This document shows, piece after piece, positions 1 through 12,776 of a stretch of DNA of 64,000 nt (its first letter is position 1; every line of letters starts with the position of its first letter). The DNA comes from Cunninghamella blakesleeana (taxonomy: Eukaryota > Mucoromycota > Mucoromycetes > Mucorales > Cunninghamellaceae). Location: contig JAFCIZ010000008.1 in assembly GCA_017871115.1 (NCBI GenBank), forward strand, positions 1,178,001-1,242,000. The letters run 5' to 3'. The notes beneath the pieces were generated by a model, which was given only the letters and a program-made list of their open reading frames with translations, made no database searches and was not told where the DNA came from. A program made the translations under genes and the position numbers.

Positions 1-570
1 TCTGGCATTGAACCCTCCATGAAATCCACCATCTCCATTAGTAATAAGATTAGTAAAACTGTAGAAAGTATTGATAAAGCTTACTATATATTAGAAGATT
101 TGAAAAAGGAAGGAAAGCCAGTAGATATCACAGCATTTAATATTTTGGTTGCAGCTTGTGGATTAGCTAAAGATATTGGAAGAACCGTGGCTACATATAG
201 AGAAGCTAAAAATTTAGGAGTGACACCAGATATTGATACATTTAATGCAGTATTAGATGCATGTATTCAAACGGATATGAAAGGAATGGGAAAGGTGGTG
301 ATTGATGAATTAAAGAAAGCAGGTGTGACACCTAATGTAGATACTTTTACCAAAATGATTACTTTATCTTGTCAGCAAGCCGATTATGAAGATGCTTTTG
401 TTTATTTAGAAGAAATGAAATCTTATGGTGTCATTCCTCCTGAATATTGTTATGTGGTCATTGCAAGAAAATTGGCCAAAGAAAGAGATCCTCGATTCCA
501 TATTGCTCTGGAAGAAATGGAAACTTATGGTTACTCAAGATCCACCTATTTGAAATCTTTATGGCAATAA
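1..570 (+). CDS. Pentatricopeptide repeat (PPR) protein, 3' part
   Basis: The reading frame is open from the first base of the window and ends with TAA at 568-570, so the start lies upstream. The visible 189 or so residues are consecutive helix-turn-helix repeats of about 35 aa. Repeat starts are recognisable in DITAFNILVAAC, DIDTFNAVLDAC and NVDTFTKMITLS, each closing with a G-V-T-P or G-V-I-P turn. This is the PPR signature; such proteins bind RNA, usually inside mitochondria. The targeting peptide, if any, is outside the window, so location and RNA target cannot be stated. The repeats degrade at the C-terminus, as is common. There is no intron in the visible part. An ATG at 19 is internal to the frame and is unlikely to be the true start. 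Confidence 0.85.
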   Translation, partial: SGIEPSMKSTISISNKISKTVESIDKAYYILEDLKKEGKPVDITAFNILVAACGLAKDIGRTVATYREAKNLGVTPDIDTFNAVLDACIQTDMKGMGKVVIDELKKAGVTPNVDTFTKMITLSCQQADYEDAFVYLEEMKSYGVIPPEYCYVVIARKLAKERDPRFHIALEEMETYGYSRSTYLKSLWQ

Positions 571-596
571 TAATTTTTGACAGTTCAAGGATTTAC

Positions 597-628
<32 letters not shown>

Positions 629-1570
629 AATAGATATGTATACAAAGACAATAGCAATAATAATAATAAATAATAATTGGTATAGAGTTATATATAAAGT
701 AATCGTCATAATAATAGTAATAATAATAATCAAGTAAAAGTAAAAGAAAACCTTTTAGTTTCCCCAAAATACTGCCTCTTCCTTTTTTTTTTTTTTTTTT
801 TTTTTACCCCTCTTCCTTCTTCCCTTAGATTCACAGTTTTTTTATATTGTATTTTTTTTTTAACATTGTTGTATAAATGATATTATTTTTAGACTTCAAT
901 TTTTCTTATTCTTTATTTTGAACATAAAATATCAAAAGTAGGTATATGTAATTTTATTTTACTTTTAAATTATTATCTTGTTTTATAATAGTTTAGATAA
1001 TAGTGATGATTTTAATAAAACTATTTTTTATATGATGATTTTCATTACTACTTCCCGAGAAATAATGTTAATTTCTTCAGACCAAATGGGTTCAAAACCT
1101 CCTAAACTTATTATTATAAAGATCTCCCTTTTTTTTTTTAAAAAAAAAAAAAGTAAATCATCATCTACTGTCATATAAACAGTACAAAGAAGCGAGGAGA
1201 AAACTCTATATCAAGAAAGTAAGAAAGTAAAAAGGGGAAGAGTCTATTTTTTTTTCAAACTCAAACACTTTCCTTTTTTATAAAAAGTTCAAACCCAATT
1301 TTGATCTATTTCCTCCTCTTTTTCTTTTTTTTTTTTCAACCCACTTCATTTTTCTTTCCTTCTTTCTTTTTCTTCATTACTTTTTTATTGTTATTCTCCC
1401 TTTATATATTAATACATTTACTTATAAATACATATATATATCAATATATGTATATAGATAAATAATAGTTATACATTGCTTTTTAGTTAGTTTACTTTGA
1501 ATCCTCCTTAGAAATTTACTATCTAAATATATATTATAAATATATATCCCCTTTGACATAAGGATATCTA

Positions 1571-1602
<32 letters not shown>

Positions 1603-1791
1603 ATATCTCTACATACATTATTATCTTTACTATTATATAAATATACAAATATATAAATATATAAATATATTATAAAGTATATTTATTCTTATTTATTCTT
1701 ATCTATACCCCTTCTTTCTTTCTTTCTTTTTTTTCATTTTTTTCATTTTTTTCATTTTATTCATTTCATTCATTTGTATATATAACACAGT
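571..1791. other. Intergenic, AT-rich, with homopolymer and (TA)n tracts
   Basis: No coding sequence is visible. It holds a (TA)n run at about 599-619, poly-T at about 784-806 and, close to the bHLH gene, a pyrimidine-rich stretch at about 1570-1612 of repeated CTTTCT. That stretch is typical of a core promoter or 5' leader in this genome. Confidence 0.6.
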
Positions 1792-3162
1792 ATGAACAAA
1801 TTACTACTAGATTCATCTATTGATATATATTCGCAATATAATAATAACAATAGCAATACCAATACTAATAATAACAACATCAGTAATAATACTAATATTA
1901 AAATAGAAGAGTCTAATAATGTTATGTACTCAGGTAATAAAAATAATATATCTTATTATTAATATTAAAAATATCTATTTTTAAAAATAAATAATAATAA
2001 AGTGAACTAATATATATATTCTTTTTTTCTTTCTTTCTATTTTATTTTTTTCTCTTCTTTTCTTTTTTTTTTTTTAGACCCATCATTTTATTCCACAACA
2101 TCTAATTTTCAATTACCAAATAGCCCAGACTCCTTTGCATCTAACAAAAATTCAATGTCATTATCACCATCCACAGCATTATGTACCATGGAATCACCAA
2201 TGTTATTAGCATCTTCATCTACAACAACCACTTCCTCTACTACTTCCACTACTTCAGATCTTCTTCACGATATGATTAAATCAAACGATCCTCACTCTTC
2301 TTTATTTTATTCTGATTTTTACTCTTCATCAACCACTACACAAGAAGACCATGATAGTGAACCTCAAAGAAAAAAACAACGTTGTCAAACTACTACCACA
2401 TCACCTCATCATTTCATGACTTCCAACCATCTAACCTCTATACCTCTTCATTCGAATGAATTAATGAAACGTCAAATATCTTCATCCTCTTCATCCATAA
2501 AATATACTCTTGAACATAATGATCATCATCAGTTAAATATATCTATTCAATCTCCTTCTACATCAACTTTACCTACTCCTACAACACCAACTAATATTAA
2601 AATAGAAAATAAAGATACTTCTCTTTCTAGTGTTACCGCTACTGCGGCTACTACTGCTACTACTGCTAATGGTGCTACTGCTAATGGTGCTACTGCTAAT
2701 TCCCCTACTACAAATAAAAATAATAATAATAAAAAGAACAATAATAATAATGATACCTCGACTTCTACAAATAACAGTAATAACAACTTGAATAATACAG
2801 AACTTCGACGTCAAATTCATATACAAAGTGAGCAAAAAAGAAGAGCTCAAATCAAATGTGGGTTTGAAGAATTAAGGAATGAATTGCCTACTTGTTTAAA
2901 TAAAAAAATGAGTAAAGTAGCATTATTACATCGAAGTAAGTAATAGCTATAATATATAAGTAAAAAAAGTATATGATATTCATTTTTGTCTTTTTTTTTT
3001 TTTTTTTTTTTAGCTGTACAACATATTCAACATCTTAAATCATCTCAAATGACCATTTTAGCTGAATTAGAAAGATTAGTACAAGAAAATGAACAATTAA
3101 AATTATTTCAACAATCTATTCTTCAAAAACAAGCAATGGATAGTATGTATTCTATGCAATAG
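1792..3162 (+). CDS. bHLH transcription factor, Mlx-like
   Basis: There are three exons (1792-1933, 2078-2935, 3014-3162) giving 382 aa. The first ~280 residues are low-complexity Ser/Thr/Asn with no domain. The DNA-binding region starts near residue 289: a basic segment with the H-x3-E-x2-R-R pattern (HIQSEQKRR), helix 1 (FEELRNELP), a loop ending NKKMSKVALL, and helix 2 completed across the last intron (HRTVQHIQHLK). A short leucine-zipper-like heptad segment rich in Leu, Glu and Gln follows. The H, E and R residues of the basic region are those that read CACGTG-type E-boxes. The KMSKVALLHRT loop/helix 2 resembles the Mlx/Mondo group; that assignment is by memory of the family. Both introns are phase 1. 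It probably acts in the nucleus as a dimer; target genes are unknown. Confidence 0.8.
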
Positions 3163-5366
3163 ATCTTTCTCCTCCAATTTACTATTTTTATATAATGACA
3201 CATTTCTCCCTTTCTAATTATTTATTTTAATTTTTTCTTCTTTTTTATAATTAACATTAATATCTTTTTCTTTTTTCATTTCATTTCATTGCTTTTTTTT
3301 TTTAATTCTTTTATATATACATTTATACATCATTCATTATTTCTTTTTCTTCTTTTTTATTCTTTCTGTGTGCGTAATATGTTTTTTGTTTGTTTTTGTG
3401 CATTCGATCAAGATCGTACTTTTTTTTTTTATATTAGTTTTACTTTGTGTTCTATAACAATAATAAAGACTTTTTTTTTCTTTCCCCAGAATTTCCCTTT
3501 TTCTCCTTATTATTGATTTTCTCATCTAACCCCCCAATGATCTCCCCATTCATAATAGGACCCTTCTTTCTTATTATCACTATTATTATTATAATCATCT
3601 CTTTTATTTTTGATAATTATATTGAAAATGTCTAAGCTTTTATTTATTTTCACTTTAAAATATTAATACTAGTTATTTTTTTTTTATTTATACTATTGCT
3701 ATTATTTTTATAATCTCGATAAATAATATTTTTATAAAGTGAATGTTCCAATAATATTTTATTTTTACTTTTGACATGTATAAAAATAAAAAATACATAT
3801 ACTTTTCTATGTTGTGTAACCATGTTGCATATATTCTACATTTATTCATCAATCATTTACAATTTGTTAATCCAGAAAAGGCTATATAATATCACACCAA
3901 TTTATTACGCTAATAAAAGATTGTTCACCGAAGGAAAAAAAGAAAAAAAAAAAGGAATGAAATACTATGTCTGGAATAAATTCACATAATATACTTTCCT
4001 TTTTCTTCTTCTTTATATATAATTATTCATTTATTAATAAAAAAGAAAAAAAGAAAAAAATACCTTTTTAAAATGTTGAAAAAAAAAATCATTGTTTTTC
4101 AAAATTTTCATAATATAACTTGAAAAAACCCAATTTTTTTTTTTTCTTTTTTTTTTTTTTCGAATTTTATGGTACTTTTAAATAGCGAACTATTATTTAA
4201 ATAAATTTTACACTTATATCTACTCCTAAAACATATATACATTCTGTTAAAAGTTTTATTATATAAAATAATATGGTTAGGATTTGCGGAAATTTAAAAA
4301 TTTTAAAAATCAAGAGATATTCTACTACTTGTGTTTATACTTTATTTTTTTTAATCTTTTAAAACATGGATAAAATCTTTTGATTATTAAGAATTGAATA
4401 ATATCATTTTTAATGTAAATTAATTAATGAAAAAGTTGGCAATTTTTATTTTATTTTTTAATAAAGTCGAAAATTTATTTATTTATTTATATTTTAAAAC
4501 TAAAAAAACTGACTTTTCATAAAATTAATATATATAATCATCATTTAATTCAATAAACGGTATACTTAAACATATTATACTATAAAAGTAGAGTCCTTGG
4601 AAAGAAAAAATGATGTTATTTTTTTATGTTCATTTATTAATAGAAAAAAATTATAAATAAATTTAATGGCTTAATCTAAATATAGTATGATCAAAGAGTG
4701 AAGAAAAAAAAAGTGTAGCCTTGGCAAAAAAATTAATCAACTCAATCCAATATTAGGATTGCAATTTATAATGAATCAATTTAATGCTTATACAATATAT
4801 ATGGCCAATAATGAAAAGACCAAGAAAGAGATGTCACCCAATTAACCTTGATAAACCATATAATTTATGTACCTTTTATATATATATATATATAAATTTA
4901 TCAAAACATTTAAGCATATTAAAATTCTTTATGCATTAATAATAATAAACAAATTTCCTCATTTGGTTTTTTTAGTTTTACTTACGTAGTTTTTGTTTAT
5001 AAATAAAAAACAAAAACAAACCATAATAGTAATAGTAATACTTGAATTTTCTAGTTTATTTTTCTTTTTGTTTTTATTTCACTATTTTTTTTTTTTATTT
5101 ATTATAGCAATAGTTTTATAATAGTTGAGGAGAAAAAGAAAAATAAATAGAATATATACTAAAAGTTAATCGAGTAAAAGTTAGTTGAGGAAAAAATAAT
5201 AATAATAATAAAAGTAATAATAGTAGTTAAAAATAAAGTGAGTGAGTGGGTAGTGAGTGAGAGTGTCGAGATAAAATAAAAATACTAGTAAATAATAATA
5301 AAGAATAATAATAATAATAATGGTAAGTTAATAATGGAATCTAAAAAATAAAAAAATAGATATGAA
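3163..5366. other. Intergenic between convergent bHLH and Ral genes
   Basis: About 2.2 kb of T-rich then A-rich sequence with no convincing gene. Small open frames are homopolymer-driven. Points of note are a GCGGAAATTT element at 4286-4295 and a short perfect inverted repeat, CAATCC-7 nt-GGATTG, at 4743-4761. No tRNA or known snRNA could be recognised by eye. Confidence 0.5.
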
Positions 5367-6575
5367 TTAAAGAATAACACAACAGGAATCTTTATCAGGA
5401 TTATTCATATTTTGTTGTTTTAATTTTCTATCACGGATTTGGCGCATTAACATTGTATACACTTGTTCAACGTTTTGTCTTGTTTTTGCAGATGTTTCAA
5501 CATATTGACAATTCCATTCTTGAGCTAATCCATTTGCTTCACTTGCAGATACTTTGCGTAAATGTGCTAAATCTACTTTGTTTCCAACAAGAATGAATGG
5601 TACCTATTTGAAATAAAATAAAAAATGAGAATTCTCGATCATAGAAAAAGAAAATATTTTATTATTATTTATACATTACCGTTTCATCATCTAAAACTCT
5701 TAAAATTTGATCTCTAAATTCTTGAGTATGTTCCAAAGATTCTTGTTCACAAACAGAAAAAACACATAAAAATCCTTCACCAGATCGATAATAATTATCA
5801 CGAATCTATATATAAATAATAATAATGATAATAACAAAAGTTTAATAACAGTGATATATATACATATATACATACATGTACTTTAAGAAGGGGCAGGGTA
5901 ATAATAATAAAGATGTTCACTCTTAAAAAAATAAAATAAGGGGGAGGAGGAGGATAAGAATAGTCATCAAGTTGGTAATCATGAATATGAAATATAAAAT
6001 AGAGTGTATAAATATATAAAGTTGTAATAAAAAGGAGAAGAAAAAGAAAAAGAGAGAAAGGGAATATAGAAAGATATGTCATATAAAATAACTTACGGCC
6101 GCATATTCTTCTTGACCTGCTGTATCTAAAATATCAATTTGGCATTCTTGACCATCCAATACTACTTTCTTACGATAAGCTAATAATAAAAATAATAAAT
6201 AAATAGTAAAGTTCATTTATTCAGTTTACATATATATAATATTTATCTTTTTTTTTATTGTTATTTTCTTGTTGCACTTTCTATTCTTATTATTATCATA
6301 ATAATAATAATAATAATAAAATAATCTTTTTCCATATCTACTCTGCTTTTCTTTTTGGCGTAATATTATTTATTTATCACACCCTATTATTATTTAGTAT
6401 TATTATTATTATTATTATTTTATGAATACTTACAATCAGCCTTAGTAGGATCATATTCTTCTACAAAATCGCCGTACATATATTGTAAAGTAAGAGCTGA
6501 TTTACCTACACCACCAGAGCCGACCATAATAATTTTATGTAAAGGCAATGTTTGTTTAGCTTTATTTTTTCCCAT
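5367..6575 (-). CDS. Ral-type small GTPase
   Basis: There are four exons (6434-6575, 6097-6179, 5680-5805, 5367-5603) encoding 195 aa. G-box motifs are in order: P-loop GSGGVGKS, switch I YDPTKADSYRKK, DTAGQE (intact catalytic Gln), NKVD and ETSAK. The switch I residues TKAD (Lys-Ala where Ras has Ile-Glu) are the hallmark that lets Ral bind the exocyst subunits Sec5 and Exo84. The C-terminus is CCVIL, a CAAX box of Cys-Val-Ile-Leu whose final Leu predicts geranylgeranylation, as in animal Ral. The predicted role is membrane-bound control of exocytosis and polarised growth. Ras is excluded by switch I, and Rab/Rho by the G-box context. The two upstream introns (254 and 291 nt) are long for this window, and the second is purine-rich on the plus strand. 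Confidence 0.9.
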
Positions 6576-7482
6576 ATTGTCTTTTGTTTGATTGAAACAA
6601 TAAAATAATCTATAAATATAGAAAAATAATAAAATCAATACATTAAATGATGAATAAATATGATGATCTTTTAATTTTATTTTATGTTTATTTTTATTTC
6701 TCTTCTTCTTTTTTAAGATTACTAACATTAATAAAAAAGGATATCGATAAATGGAGTTAAAAATGGAAAGAAGGAAAAAATAGAAGGAAAGAAGTGAGAG
6801 AAAGAGAGAAAAGAAAGTAAAAATGAATAGAAGAAAAGGAAAAAAAAAAAAAAAAAAAAAAAGAGCGAGATGAAATAAAAGCGGTATTTAAAATGGACTC
6901 ATACATTTCCTTTCCATATATGATTTTTTTGTGCTCAACATCTTTCTTTATTAAGAAAAAATAGTATGTTATATATTATAATACAAATATTCAATATATT
7001 ATTATTACGTTTTGTTATTACATATAGTATTTATTATTGAAAATAATAAAAATAACAATGCGTATACATAAATACTATTCACTTTTGAATAATAATAAAA
7101 AAAAATAAAAATAAAAAAAAACGGAGAGTTGCCATCATATAAATGTGTTTATATTTTATTTAAACAATATATATATAAATATATATTTTAAAGACATACG
7201 TATAATAAAAAAAAGTATTAATTAGACAAAGAAAGGAAAGACAAAGAAATAAAATTATTAATAATAAAGGAATGAAATAAAATAAAATAAAATATTAAAA
7301 AGCACAATAAATAATGTTAATAAATTAGATGGTAGTAATAATTATAATAGTAATAACAATAATAAAATAAAATTTTAACAAAAAAAATAAAATAAACGAG
7401 TGATATTTTTTTTTTTAAAAAAAAGAAGAAATTAAACAAATATAAATACGTACGTATATATTTTAAATCATTATTTTTTTTT
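6576..7482. other. Intergenic upstream of the Ral gene
   Basis: A/T-rich spacer between two minus-strand genes. It should contain the Ral promoter and the 3' end of the kinase transcript. On the coding strand the Ral leader is pyrimidine-rich (CT tracts, about 6760-6865) with a poly-A/poly-T run near 6840-6862. No gene is seen. Confidence 0.5.
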
Positions 7483-10400
7483 TCAAGTAATAATGCAATG
7501 ATCATCATTAATACCTTTCATTTTATGAGAAGAACCATTGTTACGCAATAACATGGATTCTTCAAGAGCCATTGTATGAGATAATAAGGCCGGATTATCT
7601 AATAAGGCTTGTTGTTCTTGTTTTGTTAACCCTAAAGCTTTAGAGTATTTTAATATATTTTCTGCTTGAGGGTGATCATGTAAAGCTTTGGCCATAAAGT
7701 GTTGTTGCTGTTGTTGCTGTTGTCGAACTCTTGTTGTGCTTGCTCTTCTTATACCGAAATTAGCTGGTAATTCTGACCTTGATTGAGTTTTGGTTTCTCG
7801 ATTACTATTACGGTTATATATTTTAGCTGAAAATACCCACTATAAAATAAAGCAATAATAATACGTTAATGGACATATTTGAATAACAAATAAATAATTT
7901 AGTATTAAACTTACATCATAAGATGGTTGTTGTTCATTTACTTTGGGTGGGCAAGAAAAGGCTAATTTCTTACATTCTTCGTGGCAAATTAATGAACATG
8001 TTTCACAAAAGATTGCCTGTTCGTGTAAAAGATCACTACATACTTTACATTCAACAGCTAATAAAAATATTAATATAAATAAATAAATAAATTAATGATT
8101 TTTTTTTTTTTAAAAAAAAAGGTAAATAATACATATGATTTACTATTATTATTACTTTTTCCGAAAGAAGTCTGAATAAATCGATGAGAATTATGTTCTT
8201 CAGACATAATATGCAAAGGTTGCAAAGGCTTTATAGAGGAAGTTTGATGTATGGAATCCATTGTAGATGAATAAGGAAGAGTATCTTGCGAATTAGGTAC
8301 AATCGACATTTTAGAATGAATAGATCTCATACTATTACTATGTTGATGATTATTATTTGCTTGTGGATATAATTTTAACCAAGGGTGTTCTTTTAATTCT
8401 TTAGCAGTGGGTCGTTCGTTAGGATTTTTTTGGAAACAGCATAATAAGAAATCTTGCATTTCCTAATATAAAAAAATTATATAATAACAAAAACAAATCA
8501 ATATCGTTTAGAATAAATTCATTATCATAAGTATTATTATTACCTTGGTTATGTTATCGGGTAATGGAGGGTAATCATCTTCAACTATTCTAAACATAGC
8601 AGACATAGATATTAAATCAGCGTAAGGTGGTTTACCGGTGACTAGCTCAATTAAAGTACAACCTAAGGACCATATATCTGACTTGGTAGAAGCTCCTTCT
8701 AATTCAATTACTTCCGGCGCCACTATAAATATCAAAATAAATAAATAAAAAAAAATGGGATGATGTTTTAATATTTATATTCATTATTATTATTATTATT
8801 ATTATTATATAAAAACTCACTCCAGTTAGGTGTTCCAGAAACAGTTTCATCATCAGCTTTTTTAATTTTAAGATTAAGAGAAACACCAAAATCAGTTAAT
8901 TTCACATTTCCTGTTTTTGTTGTTAAAATATTAGCAGCTTTCAAATCACAATGAACTACATCGTTTTCATGTAAATAATCTAAACCATTCAATATTTTAA
9001 TACAAAAGGATGCTACTAATTTCTCAGGGAAGGCACCAAATGACTTTAAGGTAGACATTAAAGATCCATTTTCAGCATATTCTAAAATAATATTAAGATG
9101 ATTTCGATTTCGAATAAAACCAAGATACTTGATAACATTGTAATGGTTCATGGTTTTTAGTAATGCTATTTCTTTCTATTATTCCAAAATAATAAAAAAT
9201 AAAGTAAGTTAGAAGCTATTATTATTATTATTATTATTATTGTTATCGAAAAAATAAAATAAAACCAGTATATATTATATTACCATCATTTCTTCATCTT
9301 GTTCACCATCTTCTAATTTAATTCTTTTTATAGCTACAATTTCACCGGTACTTAAATCCAAAGCCCTGTATACCGATGCAAATTGACCTTTACCAATACA
9401 ATTTCCTAATTGCTAATAATGGTAATAATAATAAAATAAAATATAAGTACATATCTAAATCGATTTACTTGTTTTAAAAAATAATATATAAAAGAATTTC
9501 TTTTTTTATTTACATATTGGGCGGTAGCTCCATCTTTTCCTTGAAGGTATAGTCTAACTTTATCTTCATCTTGATGATGATGATTTGATTTTTGTTGTTG
9601 TTTCTTTTTATGTGAAGATTGGCGACTATGGTTTGAACAGGTGGATATATTGGAGTCTGTATGAATGGGATCCATGAATTCGTGATGGTGATCCAAAGGG
9701 GTATTGGGTGATTCAGGCGATGAGGAAGAATAATTGGATAATAAAGAAACCAGAGATGAGCAAGAAGAAGAAGGTGATAAAGAAGTATTCATGGTTTTCG
9801 ATGATTGTTTTGATTGTTTTTTAGATTTACATCTTAAAGAAGCTCTTAAAGGTGATTTAGGTGGTCGAACTAACAAGTTGGTGGTAGTGTTGGGAATATT
9901 AGTTGTATTAGTTGTTGTATTAGAATGATCATACCAATCTAAACCATTTGTGTAACTTAAATCTGTAGTTATATCCTTTTTTGTATCTTGAAAGCAAGTA
10001 AAAATATCTCTTACATCACGATATTTAATAGGTTCACCTATCTGTTGTTGATCATTATCATCGTCAATATTATCATCATGAGGTGAAGTAGTAGAATGGG
10101 TAGAGGTAGTAGAAAATGTAGAATCAGTGTTGATAGATTTATCCAAATCCGTATCCTGCGGAGTTGGTTGATTTTGGTTATTTTGGTTATTTTTTTTCTT
10201 TTCCCCTAGTTGTAAAATGGATGAGGATGTTGATTTGCCTAGGTTGGAGTGAAAAGTCGTTGAAGTAGGTAAAAATCCTCCTTTTGTTTGAATCCAGGAG
10301 TATTTGTCGGGGTCATGCTTGATGAACAATTGTGATAATGTCAAAATGGTATGGATTACCTAATATAGCCAAAGGTCGAATAAAAATAAAAAAGAATAAG

Positions 10401-11150
10401 ATTCAAAATATATATAAAGAAGGGGTCAATTTTTTTTCTTCTATGAATATTTATTTCCATTTTTTTATTTTACCCGTGGCATATCCTTGGCTTCAAATAA
10501 ATCAATGGTATCAAATAAATGATGTTCTTCTAAACCAACCTATTTATATAAATATAATATTTTGTTAAATAAATGAATAGATTAAAATTGGGTTTTTTTT
10601 CTCTTTCTTTAATAAATATTCTCTCAAGTACCTGGCGTGCTCCTTGTAAAAATCGAGTTATATTATCCATCTATGTATATAAATATAAAAGTAAGAATGA
10701 TACATAATAATTAGTCTTTTATTTGTATATAATGTATATATTATTATTCATATTATTGTTCCAAAAGGATTAATAAATGAAGCTTACTTTTATAAAAGAT
10801 AAATCTTTTTGTCCAACGGTTTTAATTGTGCCAGGTTTAAGTTGATTTACAAGACTATTTTTTTTTAAAAATAAAAAGTTATGATATAAATAAAAAAGAG
10901 TACGAGCGATAATATATATTTATATATATTCTTATAAATAAACTTGCCTACATAAAATCACACCATCTTTTAATTCTTGATGTAAACTACCTTGATTTAT
11001 AGTAATTTCTAAAGCTACTTCGATAAATTCAATTGCTAATTTTTCAGCATTTTCATATTGATCTTGTTTCATTTTATCATGAGAGTTGTCAGGGCCAACT
11101 TTACTTCTACCTATCAAACGAGATGGATAGGCAAGTGATGAGGCAGCCAT
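7483..11150 (-). CDS. CH-domain, Cdc15/SepH-like protein kinase with C1 zinc domain
   Basis: I rebuilt 11 exons: 10948-11150, 10788-10854, 10632-10670, 10474-10539, 9514-10359, 9284-9412, 8821-9175, 8544-8722, 8156-8462, 7915-8057 and 7483-7839, giving 896 aa. Residues ~30-140 form a single calponin-homology domain of calponin/transgelin type ([39 protein letters not shown]). A disordered linker follows. The kinase is at ~407-660: glycine loop [10 protein letters not shown], Lys in VAIKRIK, catalytic loop [13 protein letters not shown] in LTDFGVSL, then MAPEVIE. The HCD loop and overall sequence fit the STE11-related Cdc15/Cdc7/SepH group of septation kinases. Residues 721-766 form a C1 domain (H-x12-C-x2-C-x10-C-x2-C-x4-H-x2-C-x6-C), complete only after splicing. 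The first intron must use a GC donor. The predicted role is cytokinesis or polarity signalling at the actin cortex; that is inference. Confidence 0.85.
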
Positions 11151-11452
11151 GATTTTTTTTTTTTTTCAAGCGTACGTATATAAAAACTAAAAATTAAAAA
11201 ATTAAAATAAATAAAAAATTATATGTAAAGTAAAAAATAAAAAGACTACGAAAAAAAAAAAAAAAAAAAAGAAAAGAAAAAGAAAAGTGAATAATAGTAA
11301 AAAAGAGCTTGATCTATTTTTGTTTCATTCATTTTTAATTTTAAATGGAAATAAAAATTAACCTTACCTTTACTTTTTTAGTGTTGATTTTTAAGAAAAG
11401 GGGACGCTTAACTCAAACCAAGAACAAGCATCATTTCCCTTTCTAATGAAAT

Positions 11453-11494
<42 letters not shown>

Positions 11495-12590
11495 TAAATC
11501 CTCCTGAATATCCTCCCTTTAGTGAGTTTGAAAATACTAATAATAATAATAAAAAAGATAGTGTTTAGTATATTGATTTATAACATGACTATTACGTATA
11601 AAAAAATATACTTTTTTTTTAAAAAAAAAAAAAAGAAAAAAAGAAAAAGAGAGTTATATTATGCATGCATTAAGTAATCCATAGTGACCAAATAAGGAAG
11701 TACGTATAGAATCGAATTTATTTTATATTATGCTTGAAAAATAATAATAGGCTGCTAGACTTGAAAATAGATATAATATGTTTAAGGTCAAAGTTATATT
11801 ATTATTAGATAAACAACACTGGACTTAACTTTAAAAAATAAAAGTAAATATATATATATGTATATATTTTAGTTTTATATTCATCATTGTACTATTCTTA
11901 TTCCAGGATATAAAAAGGGATAGTAATATATTAGGGGAGTATAAAAGAAGAGAGAGTAATAGGGATAAGCTACTATCATCACTTACTAACATATATTTAT
12001 CATCAAGTTAGCTTTCTATATATATTTACATACATGGTCTGTGGGTTACATAAAGTATTATTTATAACTTGTAAATAACGACGATCACCCATTAATTTTG
12101 TATTATATAAATAGCTGTCTATATCATTTCTCTTATATAGATAGATAGTGAAGGTGGTGGTAGCACTCTTATTAGATTTTTTATATTTTTTATTAACATT
12201 GTTTGTTTTTTAATTTATACATACATTAATGTTCTTTATATAAGATGGTCTTATAGTTGTATAATTGTAATGAAGTTGTCAAATAGACTAATAATAATAG
12301 CAATAATAAAATAATAATAAAGATCCATACTCCTTGTATCAATATAGTTGAGGAGAATCATTTCAAGCTGTTCATATAATATAGTGTTGATAAGTAAAGA
12401 TTAATAAAGACTAATATAATCATTTAAAAATAAAAACAGGTTTTTGATATGAGTTGATCCACTATTATACATTGTTTTTTTTTTAATACTAAGGAGAAAC
12501 ATTCTTTTTTTGTTTTTATATAATGAAATACTTATATAATCATGAGTACTTTCGAATGTATCAATGCTATTTTTTGGATACTGGCACTAA
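11151..12590. other. Intergenic with (AT)n microsatellite
   Basis: Upstream region of the CH-kinase gene. It contains an (AT)n tract at about 11457-11491, poly-A/poly-T runs and several TATATA segments. There is no convincing coding sequence or RNA gene. Confidence 0.5.
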
Positions 12591-12776
12591 CTATTGAAAT
12601 GTTTGTGAAATTGGAACGTCTATAATTTTGTCTTGTTCTATAATAATAATAATAATAATAGCAATATATAGGAGAAAGAATGAAGAAAATTGATAATAAA
12701 ATAAGCTATAAAAATTACCTTTCATTTTATATTTTATTAATGATACAAATAAACTAATTCCTGCCCTATGTACCAT
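12591..12776 (-). CDS. Possible micro-protein, unrecognised
   Basis: An ATG in a good context (AAAAATGG on the minus strand) opens a frame of 61 codons. It contains a consensus-looking intron at 12638-12718 (donor AAAG|GTAATT, acceptor TTATAG), 81 nt long and without in-frame stops. Spliced, it gives 34 aa starting MVHRAGISLFVSLIKYKMK and ending PISQTFQ; unspliced, the insert is an Ile/Phe/Tyr-rich hydrophobic stretch. The spliced codon content looks more protein-like than the surrounding DNA, but I do not recognise the product. It may be a small membrane-associated peptide or chance. Confidence 0.25.
   Translation of the reverse strand: MVHRAGISLFVSLIKYKMKGNFYSLFYYQFSSFFLLYIAIIIIIIIEQDKIIDVPISQTFQ

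Noticed and set aside
585..767. Tyr/Ile-rich minus-strand frame
   Set aside because: Made entirely of TA and AAT repeats.
10944..10953. GT donors near the end of CH exon 1
   Set aside because: Both GT choices bring a stop codon within a few residues of exon 2; the GC donor restores the CH motif.
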